Assembly: GCF_009547075.1 (NCBI RefSeq)
Contig: NZ_WIPH01000025.1
Coordinates: forward strand, 1-38,044
Length of the DNA: 38,044 nt
DNA from: Gluconobacter aidae
GTDB lineage: Bacteria; Pseudomonadota; Alphaproteobacteria; Acetobacterales; Acetobacteraceae
Reading direction: 5' to 3'
Position numbers and translations under genes: made by a program
Part shown: one piece after another, positions 23,989 to 31,884 of the stretch
How the letters are laid out: each line of letters begins with the position of its first letter
How positions within the stretch are numbered: position 1 is the stretch's first letter
Notes under the pieces: model-generated
Told to the model about the DNA's origin: nothing
The model's input: only the letters and a program-made list of their open reading frames with translations
The model's database searches: none

Positions 23989-24830
23989 TCGCGCAGGCAG
24001 GTCCGAAGGTCCGTCGCACCCCGCAAGGGCGTGCGCGGACGCTCATAACGCCCATCCACAAAAATCCCCGTCATGGTGGCATAGGACTGGGCGGCTTCGG
24101 GACAAAAGCCGTGACTGCGGTAGAACTCCGGCCATTGCGGACGCGGGATTTCATCCACCGTCACATCCCGCCCCAGCACGACACCAAGTGCGGTCGCGAC
24201 ATCCTCAGGCGTATAGGTCTCGGGGCCTTCGATACTGTAAGTGCCCGTTTCTTTGACGGATGAAACCAGAAGACGGGCCGCCAGTTCGCCCACATCCTGC
24301 GGCGCGACCATCGGGGCTTTGAAATCCTTTGGCAGCAGGCTGGGAAACGCCCCTGACTGCCGCGCGGCGGACAGGGCGCCAAACCAGTTGCTCATGAAAT
24401 ACGCCGCCCTCACGATACAGAGTGGCACTCCCGTCTCCCGCACGCCCTGCTCGAAAGTGTACAGGCTCCCCAGATCCCCGCAATGCGGGTTATCCTGCGC
24501 GCCATAGGTTGATTGCACGACGATCTTTTCCAGAGAGGCTCCCCGGACGGCGGCAAGAATGGACTGGATCGTGCGGCGTTCTTCGCGGTCCACATCCAGC
24601 GACGGGCTGGCGGGCGGGTTCAGCAGAAATGCGCGCCGGGCTTTGCAGAAAGCCGCTGTCAGGGCCGCCGTGTCGTGGACATCGAGCACGGCCACGCTGG
24701 CCCCACAGGCAGACCATTCTGCCTCCTGTTCCGGACGATGCAGAACGACCGTGACCGCCCGCCCCTGTTCCAGCAGGCGTCTGGCGAGCGTGCCGCCCAC
24801 ATGCCCTGAGGCCCCGAGAACGATATCCAT
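23964..24830 (-). CDS. NmrA-like NAD(P)-binding protein
   Basis: A 288-residue atypical short-chain dehydrogenase of the NmrA/HSCARG type. The N-terminal Rossmann motif is LGASGHVGGTLARRLLEQG (about 5-23), followed by VTVVLHRPEQEAEW. AFLLNPPASP and VVQSTYGAQDNPH mark the cofactor pocket. The usual YxxxK pair is not evident (Tyr is replaced by a QSTYGA context), so it may sense NAD(P) or act as a reductase of quinone-like compounds. AGGGGGAA lies five bases before the ATG. It is upstream of nothing on its strand in this window and converges on the DyP gene. Confidence 0.87.
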   Translation of the reverse strand: MDIVLGASGHVGGTLARRLLEQGRAVTVVLHRPEQEAEWSACGASVAVLDVHDTAALTAAFCKARRAFLLNPPASPSLDVDREERRTIQSILAAVRGASLEKIVVQSTYGAQDNPHCGDLGSLYTFEQGVRETGVPLCIVRAAYFMSNWFGALSAARQSGAFPSLLPKDFKAPMVAPQDVGELAARLLVSSVKETGTYSIEGPETYTPEDVATALGVVLGRDVTVDEIPRPQWPEFYRSHGFCPEAAQSYATMTGIFVDGRYERPRTPLRGATDLRTCLRDQASISSR

Positions 24831-24868
24831 GTCATTTCCCCCTGCACGCTGTTTAGGGGGAAAGCGGA

Positions 24869-25702
24869 TCAGTGTTCCAGAGAGAACTCGATGGGCACCG
24901 TCAGGGACAGTGGATCGCCCGGCACGCTGTCGGGCGGAACGGGCAGCGGTTCGGCACGGTGGATCAGGGCCAGCGTCTCCGCATCCAGCAGGTCATGTCC
25001 CGCGCTGCGCTGGAGGCTGGCGCTCAGAACATGACCTTTGCGGTCCATGACGAAATGCAGCAGGGACGTTCCTTCCTGATGCGTGGACTGGGCTTCCCGC
25101 GGATAGCGCCTGAACCGTTCCAGACGCGCCAGAAGCTCGCCCTGCCAGGTGACGGGATCATGCGATACATGGCTGAACGTGCTGGCCGAAGCGGCGCTCG
25201 GGCTGGTCGTGGGCGGGGCTTCCATAATGCGCGGAGCCGTTATCTTTTCCGCAGGTGGCGCTTTGGCCGGAACGGGCGGGAGCGGCTTGTGCGCACTCGG
25301 CTTGTGCGGCCTGACCTTTTCCGTCTTGGACACCGGGACCGGCGGGTTGGGCGCAGGGCTTGGCGGCGCTTCAACCTTGGGGGGATCTTCCGGCTGCGGC
25401 TCCGTCGAGGCCACTGCCTGCTGCGGAGCGGGATCGACATCCTGCTGCGGGGCCGGAACCGGCGCAGGGACAGGGGCGAGATCGATGCTGATCGCAGCCG
25501 GGGGCGGTTCGGCGGCCAGAATGGGCTGGGGATGGACGGACGTTACCGCCCAGAACAGGACACCCCCCGTAAGGATGACAACACCCAACGCCGAGCCACC
25601 CCAGAGCCGTGCACTCCGGCGGTCTTCCAGACGGCAGGTCGCGGCGTACCATTCCCGAAAATCCGGCAGCGTCGCTTGCACGGAGGTCAGTCCGTCCGAC
25701 AT
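24869..25702 (-). CDS. tonB: TonB energy-transducing protein
   Basis: A 277-residue periplasm-spanning protein that couples the proton-motive force to outer-membrane receptors. A cytoplasmic N-terminus of about 32 residues leads to one membrane helix (GGSALGVVILTGGVLFWAV, about 35-53). A proline- and lysine-rich spacer follows (about 65-165, with PVPAPVPAPQQDVDPAPQQ and HKPSAHKPLPPVPAKAPP). The C-terminal TonB domain (about 190-277) has LARLERFRRYPREAQ and GTSLLHFVMDRKGHVLSASL, and ends VPIEFSLEH. Its ATG overlaps the exbD stop by one base. It is last in the exbB-exbD-tonB operon and, with exbB broken, depends on another ExbB for function. Confidence 0.93.
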   Translation of the reverse strand: MSDGLTSVQATLPDFREWYAATCRLEDRRSARLWGGSALGVVILTGGVLFWAVTSVHPQPILAAEPPPAAISIDLAPVPAPVPAPQQDVDPAPQQAVASTEPQPEDPPKVEAPPSPAPNPPVPVSKTEKVRPHKPSAHKPLPPVPAKAPPAEKITAPRIMEAPPTTSPSAASASTFSHVSHDPVTWQGELLARLERFRRYPREAQSTHQEGTSLLHFVMDRKGHVLSASLQRSAGHDLLDAETLALIHRAEPLPVPPDSVPGDPLSLTVPIEFSLEH

Positions 25703-26136
25703 CAGGGCGTCGTTCCGGTCGTCTGGCCTTGCAGAGTCACAAGGGCCACCTTGAGATATCCCGCGCTGCGCAGATGGTCCATGACGTCCATGAGCGTGCC
25801 GTAATCCACGGTCTTGTCGGCGCGCAGGAAGATGCGTTCATCGCGATTGCCCCTGGTCGCGGCGGCGAGCGCTTCCGTCAGTTGCGCGGCTGGCACGTCG
25901 TTTTCGCCCAAGGCCAGATTGTGGTCCGCCTTGACGGTCAGGAACACGGGTTCGTCCGGCCGGGGGGCCGTCTGCTGCGTGGAGGAGGGAAGATCGACAG
26001 GGACATTGACGGTGGTGAGCGGGGCCGTGACCATGAAAATCACGAGCAGCACCAGCATGACGTCGATGAACGGCGTGACGTTGATTTCGTGCGTTTCAAG
26101 CACGGTTTCGTCCGCATGGCGGATCCGGATGGCCAT
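25702..26136 (-). CDS. exbD: ExbD proton-channel subunit
   Basis: A 144-residue inner-membrane protein of the TonB motor. A short cytoplasmic start is followed by INVTPFIDVMLVLLVIFMVT (18-37), with Asp25 at the position of the essential membrane aspartate of ExbD. A periplasmic domain follows with DEPVFLTVKADHNLALGEND and ERIFLRADKTVDYGTLMDVM. GTAGG lies five bases before the ATG. The start is six bases after the end of the exbB reading frame, and the stop overlaps tonB. The protein appears intact, unlike its partner exbB. Confidence 0.95.
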   Translation of the reverse strand: MAIRIRHADETVLETHEINVTPFIDVMLVLLVIFMVTAPLTTVNVPVDLPSSTQQTAPRPDEPVFLTVKADHNLALGENDVPAAQLTEALAAATRGNRDERIFLRADKTVDYGTLMDVMDHLRSAGYLKVALVTLQGQTTGTTP

Positions 26137-26142
26137 GGAAAC

Positions 26143-26869
26143 CTACTCTGCCGCAGCCAGCGTATCGCGGCCGAAGCGAAGCACCTTGCCGCCGTTGATC
26201 CCGCGCGCCAGATCGCGCGAGACGAGACGCATCACGAGCGACGTCAGATCCGCGACACAGGCGCGGCAGGCGGCCGTCTGACGGGCCAGATGATTTTAGA
26301 TCACCACGGCCGGAATGGCCGCGACGAGACCAAGCGCAGTAGCCAGCAGGGCTTCGGCGATACCAGGCGCCACAACCGCAAGGCTGGTGGCATGAGCCGC
26401 GGCAATGCCCGTGAAGGACGACATGATCCCCCCAGACCGTGCCGAACAGCCCGACGAACGGGGACGTCGCCCCGATAGTCGCGAGAACACCCGTCCCCCG
26501 CATCAGTCTGCGCCCTTCCGCAGCTTCCAGCCTCTCAAGATGCAGCACGATGCGCTCCTTGATACCCTCGCGGTCGCCGGGAATGTCCTGCGAGCGCTGA
26601 CGCTCGACTTCAGCCGCCATGACCATGGCATGCGCGATACCGGAACGCGGGCCGGTGCGCGTCCATTCCTCACCCATATCCAGCGTTTCAGCATCCTCCA
26701 GAGCGATTTCCGACTTTTTCAGCCGGGAGCGCAGACGCTGAAGCTCGATGGATTTGGCAACAAAAATTGTCCAGGTCACGAGCGAGGCCATCGCGAGGAT
26801 CGTCATGACACTCCGCACGACCGGACCTGCATTGAGAAACATCTGCCAGGGAGCGAAGCTGAGGGACAT
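26143..26869 (-). pseudogene. exbB: exbB, disrupted by one insertion and one nonsense codon
   Basis: The N-terminal half is a normal ExbB: VVRSVMTILAMASLVTWTIF, RLRSRLKKSEIALEDAETL and [23 protein letters not shown] run of six G residues (26428-26433) then shifts the frame. With five, the protein continues [20 protein letters not shown] and [12 protein letters not shown]. In that corrected frame a TAA at 26296-26298 stands where ExbB normally has a tyrosine codon (VIYNH). The frame then resumes NHLARQTAACRACVADLTSL to a TAG at 26143-26145. Removing one base gives exactly 242 codons. Two independent lesions make a decayed gene more likely than a read error. The start ATG 26869 has AGG seven bases upstream and a Fur-like box 47 bases further up. 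Confidence 0.9.
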
Positions 26870-26915
26870 CACGAAACCTGCATGGGTTGGAAAAATCCTG
26901 AAAGTCCACGATAAT

Positions 26916-26934
26916 GATATTGATTCTTATTATC
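26916..26934. promoter_or_regulatory. Fur-like box upstream of exbB-exbD-tonB
   Basis: GATATTGATTCTTATTATC matches 15 of 19 positions of the classical Fur box GATAATGATAATCATTATC. It stands about 47 bases upstream of the exbB start in an AT-rich stretch, where an iron repressor would cover the promoter. Confidence 0.72.
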
Positions 26935-27027
26935 AATAAGGATTACACAGCCGTCATATCGTATCCTGTCAGAACTCCCGGCCAGCCTCCGGGAAGCCGT
27001 AAGGATCATTTTCCTTCAGATCCCGGT

Positions 27028-27579
27028 TCACCGGCCTGACGGATGCTCATGGCCTGACCGGTCACCCGATCCATGATGAGGAGGCTGAAGCGCTGCGACC
27101 ACCGTATCGTTGACGGGTCGGCTGGAGGCTTTTGCAATATCCTCAAGGGTCTGGTCCGCCGTCTGAACCGTATAGCCCTGCTCCTGAAGACGCCGCACAA
27201 GTCCGTCCCCGTCCATACGGATCAGGAGCGCGATCCGGGACAGCGGGGCATGTTCAAGGACGGGCAACGCTATGGACGCGGTTTTTCTGTTGCCCACATG
27301 TCCACCGGGAGCCTGGAAAAAGAACGGAATACAGGCCGCAAACGCGATAATCAGCGGCACAAACAGCGTCCGCCGCCGGGCGTAATTGACCAGCGGCGTC
27401 CAGTTCCTGATGACATGCAGCACAAATGGCGCAAGAAGCGTCATGCTGAGCCATTCATGGATGGGGTGAAACGCCAGTGGCGCCCAGTGGAAAAACAGCG
27501 CGACCCCCGTCACGCCAGAGACAATGAAGAACCCCGTCGTGAGCGGTGTTCCATAACGGCTCATGAATGTCCTGAACAT
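27028..27579 (-). CDS. DUF4405 family membrane protein
   Basis: A 183-residue membrane protein. TGFFIVSGVTGVALFFHW (about 13-30) is the first helix. FHPIHEWLSMTLLAPFVLHV (about 36-55) carries the paired histidines usual for DUF4405 haem-binding helices. TLFVPLIIAFAACIPFFFQA is the third helix. A soluble tail of about 100 residues follows, with ALLIRMDGDGLVRRLQEQGY and TVQTADQTLEDIAKASSRPV. The start at 27579 has AGGA seven bases upstream; the frame to 27633 is not family-like. The last 28 residues (LQPPHHGSG to the end) have an unusual composition, while the neighbouring frame reads LLIMDRVTGQAM, so a late frameshift is possible. It may bind haem and act in electron transfer. It lies upstream of exbB on the same strand. 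Confidence 0.72.
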   Translation of the reverse strand: MFRTFMSRYGTPLTTGFFIVSGVTGVALFFHWAPLAFHPIHEWLSMTLLAPFVLHVIRNWTPLVNYARRRTLFVPLIIAFAACIPFFFQAPGGHVGNRKTASIALPVLEHAPLSRIALLIRMDGDGLVRRLQEQGYTVQTADQTLEDIAKASSRPVNDTVVAALQPPHHGSGDRSGHEHPSGR

Positions 27580-27879
27580 CTGGCTTTCCTGTGCCGGATC
27601 ATGCCATACGCAGCGAAAAGTGCCGGCGAACACGCATTTGCTGACAGCCTGATCGTGTCATCCGTGGCCGTATCCGCACGACCGGAAAGATGCGTCCGAT
27701 GACGACGGGCCAATGACGACGGGATTGAAAAATCGTTTTCTGAAGGCATGCAGCGCCTGAACTCTGGAAACTCCACAGATCGTCCGACGGGCTCCGCCTG
27801 ATCCGGATGGGACCACGCTTCAGGCAAAACCGCCGCGACGTTCTGACCGGAGCCTGTTTCCTTCGTTCCGGGCTTTAAT

Positions 27880-27898
27880 GCAAATGGTTATCAATATC
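27880..27898. promoter_or_regulatory. Second Fur-like box
   Basis: GCAAATGGTTATCAATATC matches 14 of 19 positions of the Fur consensus. It shares the decamer TGATATTGAT, on the opposite strand, with the exbB box. It could serve the leftward DUF4405 gene, about 300 bases away, or the rightward pstS, about 140 bases away. Confidence 0.48.
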
Positions 27899-27918
27899 AA
27901 ATTTTGCGTAATAGCCAT

Positions 27919-28017
27919 CCTGTCCCCACGCAGACACACAGGAAACCTGTCATATCCTGGGAGACAGGCATGGCCATGACGTCTCCGACAGTGATAGTGA
28001 CAGGATCACCGGGACAG
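27919..28017 (+). promoter_or_regulatory. Cluster of CTGTC/GACAG motifs upstream of pstS (PHO-box-like)
   Basis: CCTGTC occurs at 27919 and 27946, and GACAG at 27963, 27987, 27999 and 28013. CTGTCAT at 27947 and TGACAG at 27998 equal single PhoB half-sites. The spacings (12, 14 and 24 bases) do not give a clean 11-base tandem PHO box, so PhoB control is only a suggestion supported by the downstream phosphate gene. Confidence 0.35.
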
Positions 28018-28038
28018 CAGAACGGAGCGTGAGCAGGC

Positions 28039-29034
28039 ATGTTTCATCGTGTGGGATTTATCGCACGCGGACTTGCGGGCGCCTTTGCCGTCATGACCTT
28101 CGGGACAGCACATTCCTCAGGTCTTACGCTCACGGGAGGTGGATCGAGCTTCGCCGCCCCCCTTTATCGCGCCTGGGGAGCTGAACTCCATCGCCAGACC
28201 GGCCTTTCCCTGACATATCGCAGCGTCGGTTCTGGCGAGGGGCAGAAACTCGTCATGGCGGGAGCCGTGGATTTCGGGGCATCGGATCTCCCGCTTGCCG
28301 CATCTGTCCTGCGGACACGGGAGCTTTATCAGGCCCCGACGGCGATCGGCGCGATCGTGGTGGTCATCAATGTTCCCGGCGTCGCATCCGGCCAGATGAA
28401 GCTGGACGGCCCAACGCTCGCCGCCCTGTTCGATGGCGCGATCACGTCCTGGGCCGATCCGCGCGTCCGCGCGCTCAATCCCGGCCTGCGTCTGCCGGAT
28501 CTGGATGTGCTGCCCATCCACCGCGAGGAAGCCTCCGGCACCAGCCAGGTCTTCAGCAGCTATCTGCATGCCGTCGCCCCGGACTGGAAAGCCGGGATGT
28601 GGGGTGATGGCTCGGAAGCGCGGGGCAATGACGGAGTCGCGGCCAGCGTGCGGCAGTCCGTTGGCGGGATCGGCTTTGTGGAATACGCCTTCGCGCGTCG
28701 GGACCGGCTGAATACCGTGCGGCTGAAAAATCATGCCGGGCAGTTCGTCGCACCCGGCAAAGCGGCATTTACGAGTGCCGCCTTCAGCATGGACTGGACC
28801 CATGCGGACCATTATGCCGTGCGTTTTCTCGAAGCCCCTGCCTCGCAGGCCTGGCCGATCATGAGCGCGACTTTCGTTCTGCTTCCCATCCATCCGGCAG
28901 ACAGGGCGAAGGCGGCCGCCGTGAAGACATTGTTCCGATATGCCCTGAAACAGGGCGATGATATCGCGCGGGATCTGGATTATGTGCCGTTACCCCCGAG
29001 CGTAAAGGACACGGTCCTGTCCGGCTGGCCCTGA
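28039..29034 (+). CDS. pstS: PstS-type phosphate-binding protein
   Basis: A 331-residue periplasmic substrate-binding protein. A signal peptide ends near TAHS|SG. The mature N-terminus LTLTGGGSSFAAPLYRAWG and the loop YRSVGSGEGQKLVMAGAVDF, ASDLPL form the phosphate site. EEASGTSQVFSSYL is the third binding loop, and QSVGGIGFVEYAFAR a conserved core strand. The length matches the family. No pstC, pstA, pstB or phoU lies in the window, so this is an orphan or second binding protein that may feed a distant transporter or act as a sensor. An OprB-type porin and PPK2 follow on the same strand, which suggests linked phosphate uptake and polyphosphate use. Confidence 0.9.
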   Translation: MFHRVGFIARGLAGAFAVMTFGTAHSSGLTLTGGGSSFAAPLYRAWGAELHRQTGLSLTYRSVGSGEGQKLVMAGAVDFGASDLPLAASVLRTRELYQAPTAIGAIVVVINVPGVASGQMKLDGPTLAALFDGAITSWADPRVRALNPGLRLPDLDVLPIHREEASGTSQVFSSYLHAVAPDWKAGMWGDGSEARGNDGVAASVRQSVGGIGFVEYAFARRDRLNTVRLKNHAGQFVAPGKAAFTSAAFSMDWTHADHYAVRFLEAPASQAWPIMSATFVLLPIHPADRAKAAAVKTLFRYALKQGDDIARDLDYVPLPPSVKDTVLSGWP

Positions 29035-29163
29035 GAATCGTCCCTGGAAATCTGCCCTGCGCGGACGTCATAATAACTTCACTTCCCATCCCTTTCCCCC
29101 TGCTGTGAATGAGCAGCGAATGGTCGTCACATTCTGGCCACCTTGGGTAAAAGGGGACCCGTC

Positions 29164-30618
29164 TTGTCAGACCGTGTTCCGGATCGTTGGCGTCTGGCCG
29201 GTCTGTGCATCGTTCTGGGTTGCATGCCCGCAACGGGACACGCGGCCACGGCGCCACTGGTCACAGACGTCCTGCCCTCCGGCGTGCCCCTGCCTTCCCC
29301 CGCGCCGGGATTTGTCCTGCCGCCTGAAGACACCGGCACCGAGCTTCTGGGAGACGCAGGCGGGGCGCGGTCCTGGCTGGCCCGCAAGGGGATCCGGTTC
29401 AATCTTCAGGACGTGGAGGAAATCTGGGGCCTGACCTCGGGCGGCCAGCATCCCGGCCCGACCTATGACGGCATGACGGCCGCGACGCTCCTGCTGGAAA
29501 CGCGGCGCGCTTTCGGATGGCATGACGGGCTGTTCAACATCAGCGCCATCCAGGTGCGCGGACGTTCGCTCGCCGGAGAGCGCCTTGGTTCCCTGAACCC
29601 GGTGAGTGGTTATGATGCCGGGCGCACGACGCGCCTGTTCGAACTCTGGTACGGGCAGGGCTTTTTCGGAAACCGGCTGGATATCCGCGTCGGTACGATC
29701 GATCTGGATACCGAGTTCCTTGTCAGCCAGAACGCCTCCCTGTTTCTGAATGCCAGTTTCGGCTGGCCGCTCTCGACATCCAGCAATCTCTATTCGGGCG
29801 GCCCGTCATGGCCGTTTTCCGCCGTCGGGACACGGATCAAATGGTCCCCCGCCTATCCGCTCGTGCTCATGCTGGCCATCACCGACGACAACCCGACCAA
29901 AGGGCCGTTCTACAGCGACATCAGCCCGACCCGCATCGATCCGTCGGGCACAACCTTTTCCACCAGTGGTGGGACGCTGTTCATGGGAGAAGCCCAGCTC
30001 TGGGTGGATGCCGCCCAAAACCTTTCAGGCAAGGACGCGCCAGCCCTTCCGGGAACGTGGAAAATCGGCGGCCTGTACGATACCGGGCGCTTCCCTGACC
30101 CGCGCTACGACAGTCATGGCGGCCTTCTCGGCAGTCCCGACAGCACGGGAAAGCCGCTGTACCATTCCGGAACATGGCTGGGATATGTCGTGCTGGATCA
30201 GGCCCTGTGGCGCACGGTGAGCGAGCCCGTCAAGGCGATCAACGCCTTCGTCCGCGCCACTCTCGCCAGCGGGACGCGCAACCGCTTCACGACGGAAGTG
30301 GAAGCCGGTCTGACCTTTCAGGGCTTCGTCCCGTCCCGCCCCAATGACGTGATCGGGATCGGCTGGGGCACCGGGTTTTACAGTCATCGCGCAAAGGAAA
30401 ACGCGCGGGACGTCATCCGTTTGTCCGACAGTTCAGGCAGGCTTCTGGTTCCGGAACATCATATTGAGCTGACATGGCAGCTCCCCGTGCGCGATGACAT
30501 CACCCTTCAGCCGGACTTCCAGTATTTCTGGAACCTTGGCGGACAGGAACCGAAAAAAGGTGCGGTTTCCACGTCCCGTGGCGCCGTTCTGGGACTGAAC
30601 ATGACCACCACGTTCTGA
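29164..30618 (+). CDS. OprB-type carbohydrate-selective porin
   Basis: An outer-membrane porin of the OprB family. A TTG at 29164 with AGGGGA six bases before it is the best start, giving 484 residues beginning with the signal peptide DRWRLAGLCIVLGCMPATGH, A. A TTG at 29143 would add seven residues. Family marks include WLARKGIRFNLQDVEEIWG, NISAIQVRGRSLAGERLGSL, LFELWYGQGFFGNRLDIRVG and DTEFLVSQNASLFLNASFGW. Later strands include NAFVRATLASGTRNRFTTEV, and the end is LGLNMTTTF with the C-terminal Phe needed for barrel assembly. In Gluconobacter such porins are thought to pass sugars to periplasmic dehydrogenases. It lies 129 bases behind pstS and may be co-transcribed. Confidence 0.92.
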   Translation: MSDRVPDRWRLAGLCIVLGCMPATGHAATAPLVTDVLPSGVPLPSPAPGFVLPPEDTGTELLGDAGGARSWLARKGIRFNLQDVEEIWGLTSGGQHPGPTYDGMTAATLLLETRRAFGWHDGLFNISAIQVRGRSLAGERLGSLNPVSGYDAGRTTRLFELWYGQGFFGNRLDIRVGTIDLDTEFLVSQNASLFLNASFGWPLSTSSNLYSGGPSWPFSAVGTRIKWSPAYPLVLMLAITDDNPTKGPFYSDISPTRIDPSGTTFSTSGGTLFMGEAQLWVDAAQNLSGKDAPALPGTWKIGGLYDTGRFPDPRYDSHGGLLGSPDSTGKPLYHSGTWLGYVVLDQALWRTVSEPVKAINAFVRATLASGTRNRFTTEVEAGLTFQGFVPSRPNDVIGIGWGTGFYSHRAKENARDVIRLSDSSGRLLVPEHHIELTWQLPVRDDITLQPDFQYFWNLGGQEPKKGAVSTSRGAVLGLNMTTTF

Positions 30619-30720
30619 AAACCTGCGTGGTGATTTCAATTAACTTTTAAACTTCGGCGACCCTGTCCCCGGTAAGGTTCCGTTTACGGCCCCTGATGCC
30701 GATGACAAAGGAACCAATCC

Positions 30721-31638
30721 ATGACGCAGGACAACGATTTCGTGGGCCTTTCGCCAGACGAACAGGCCCGGGAGCGTATGCGCTACGAAATCATCGATGA
30801 CCTGGACGAGGAATTCGAGCTTTCCCTGGAAGAGAACGAAGGGAAAGGCCCCGATCCTGCGGAGCGCGCCTTCCGTCGCACCTATTTCCGTGAACTGATC
30901 CGCCTTCAGGGCGAGCTCATCAAGCTTCAGGACTGGGTCAAGGCCACGGGCGAGCGCATTGTCGTCGTGTTCGAGGGCCGGGACGCTGCCGGCAAGGGGG
31001 GCGCCATCAAGCGCATCACCCAGCGCCTGAACCCGCGCATCTGCCGCGTCGCCGCCCTGCCCGCCCCGAATGACCGCGAGCGTACGCAGTGGTATTTCCA
31101 GCGTTATGTAGCGCATCTTCCGGCCGCGGGTGAAATCGTCCTGTTCGACCGCAGCTGGTACAACCGCGCGGGCGTCGAGCGCGTCATGGGGTTCTGCACG
31201 GAGGAAGAATACGAAGAGTTCTTCCGCTCCGTTCCGGAATTCGAGCGGATGCTGGTCCGCAGCGGCATCCGGGTCATCAAGTTCTGGTTCTCGATCACGG
31301 ACGAAGAGCAGGAATCGCGCTTCCGCGCCCGCATCGAAGACCCGCTGAAACAGTGGAAGCTCAGCCCGATGGACCTCGAAAGCCGCCGCCGCTGGGAAAA
31401 CTACACCCTGGCCAAGGAAGTCATGCTGGAACGCTCCAGCATCCCTGAAGCCCCGTGGTGGGTCGTTCCGGCCGTCGACAAAAAGCGCGCGCGGCTGAAC
31501 TGCATCGCGCATCTGCTGTCCCTCGTGCCCTACGAACCCGTCAGCCGCCCCGAAGTTGTCCTGCCCGAGCGCGTGTTCCATCCGGATTACGAGCGCGAAC
31601 CCACGCCCGAGACGATGCTCGTTCCCGAACGCTACTGA
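30721..31638 (+). CDS. ppk2: Polyphosphate kinase 2
   Basis: A 305-residue class I PPK2, which transfers phosphate between polyphosphate and nucleoside diphosphates, usually to make GTP or ATP. A charged N-terminal extension precedes the P-loop kinase domain. Walker A is FEGRDAAGKGGAIKRI (about 84-99), the Walker B and lid region is VLFDRSWYNRAGVERVMGFC (about 140-159), and ARIEDPLKQWKLSPMDLESR supplies lid arginines. AAAGGAA is seven bases before the ATG. A strong hairpin follows the stop. Position behind an orphan pstS and a porin suggests a small phosphate-handling locus, although the 102-base gap means it may have its own promoter. Confidence 0.94.
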   Translation: MTQDNDFVGLSPDEQARERMRYEIIDDLDEEFELSLEENEGKGPDPAERAFRRTYFRELIRLQGELIKLQDWVKATGERIVVVFEGRDAAGKGGAIKRITQRLNPRICRVAALPAPNDRERTQWYFQRYVAHLPAAGEIVLFDRSWYNRAGVERVMGFCTEEEYEEFFRSVPEFERMLVRSGIRVIKFWFSITDEEQESRFRARIEDPLKQWKLSPMDLESRRRWENYTLAKEVMLERSSIPEAPWWVVPAVDKKRARLNCIAHLLSLVPYEPVSRPEVVLPERVFHPDYEREPTPETMLVPERY

Positions 31639-31647
31639 GCATCGTTC

Positions 31648-31681
31648 GTCCTCTTCCCGTGAGACCGGACGGGAAGAGGAC
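31648..31681 (+). terminator. Hairpin downstream of ppk2
   Basis: GTCCTCTTCCCGT (31648-31660) pairs perfectly with ACGGGAAGAGGAC (31669-31681) across eight bases, nine bases after the stop. There is no T tract, as with several other hairpins in this window, but stem strength and position favour a termination role. Confidence 0.68.
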
Positions 31682-31756
31682 CCGACAGACCATTCCGGGA
31701 TCACCTTGTCCCGCCCGGCGCGACTGGCGCAGCGCCTCAAAAACAGTCAGCCAATC

Positions 31757-31884
31757 GATATAGCATATTGCATATCATGACGCAGATGCTTTATTCCTGA
31801 CGGACTTCCATCTTCCATGGTGACCGAAACCCATTCGCAGGCGTCCCTTTCATGCACACCATCATATATAGCATAAGCTATATA
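31757..31884. repeat. AT-rich palindromes at the TonB-receptor start
   Basis: Two palindromes share ATATAGCATA. One lies at 31757-31776 (GATAT and ATATC around GCATATTGC). The other, at 31865-31884, has perfect eight-base arms TATATAGC and GCTATATA around four bases. TATAAT follows at 31881. The stretch is far more AT-rich than its surroundings and may hold the receptor promoter and operator, or mark a junction with imported DNA. Confidence 0.5.

Larger units (their letters stand above)
27580..28038. other. Intergenic region between DUF4405 and pstS
   Basis: No convincing gene was seen in these 459 bases. They hold a tandem direct repeat ATGACGACGGG (27699-27709 and 27713-27723), a second Fur-like box at 27880 and a cluster of CTGTC/GACAG motifs before pstS. 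The only frame of note, on the minus strand, has no family signal and no ribosome binding site. Confidence 0.5.

Noticed and set aside
27006-27200. Alternative frame at the end of the DUF4405 gene (LLIMDRVTGQAM)
   Set aside because: It might show a late frameshift, but the tail of this family is too variable to judge by eye, so no lesion is called.
27699-27723. Tandem ATGACGACGGG direct repeat
   Set aside because: Only two copies of 11 bases with no third copy or associated structure; most likely a local duplication.
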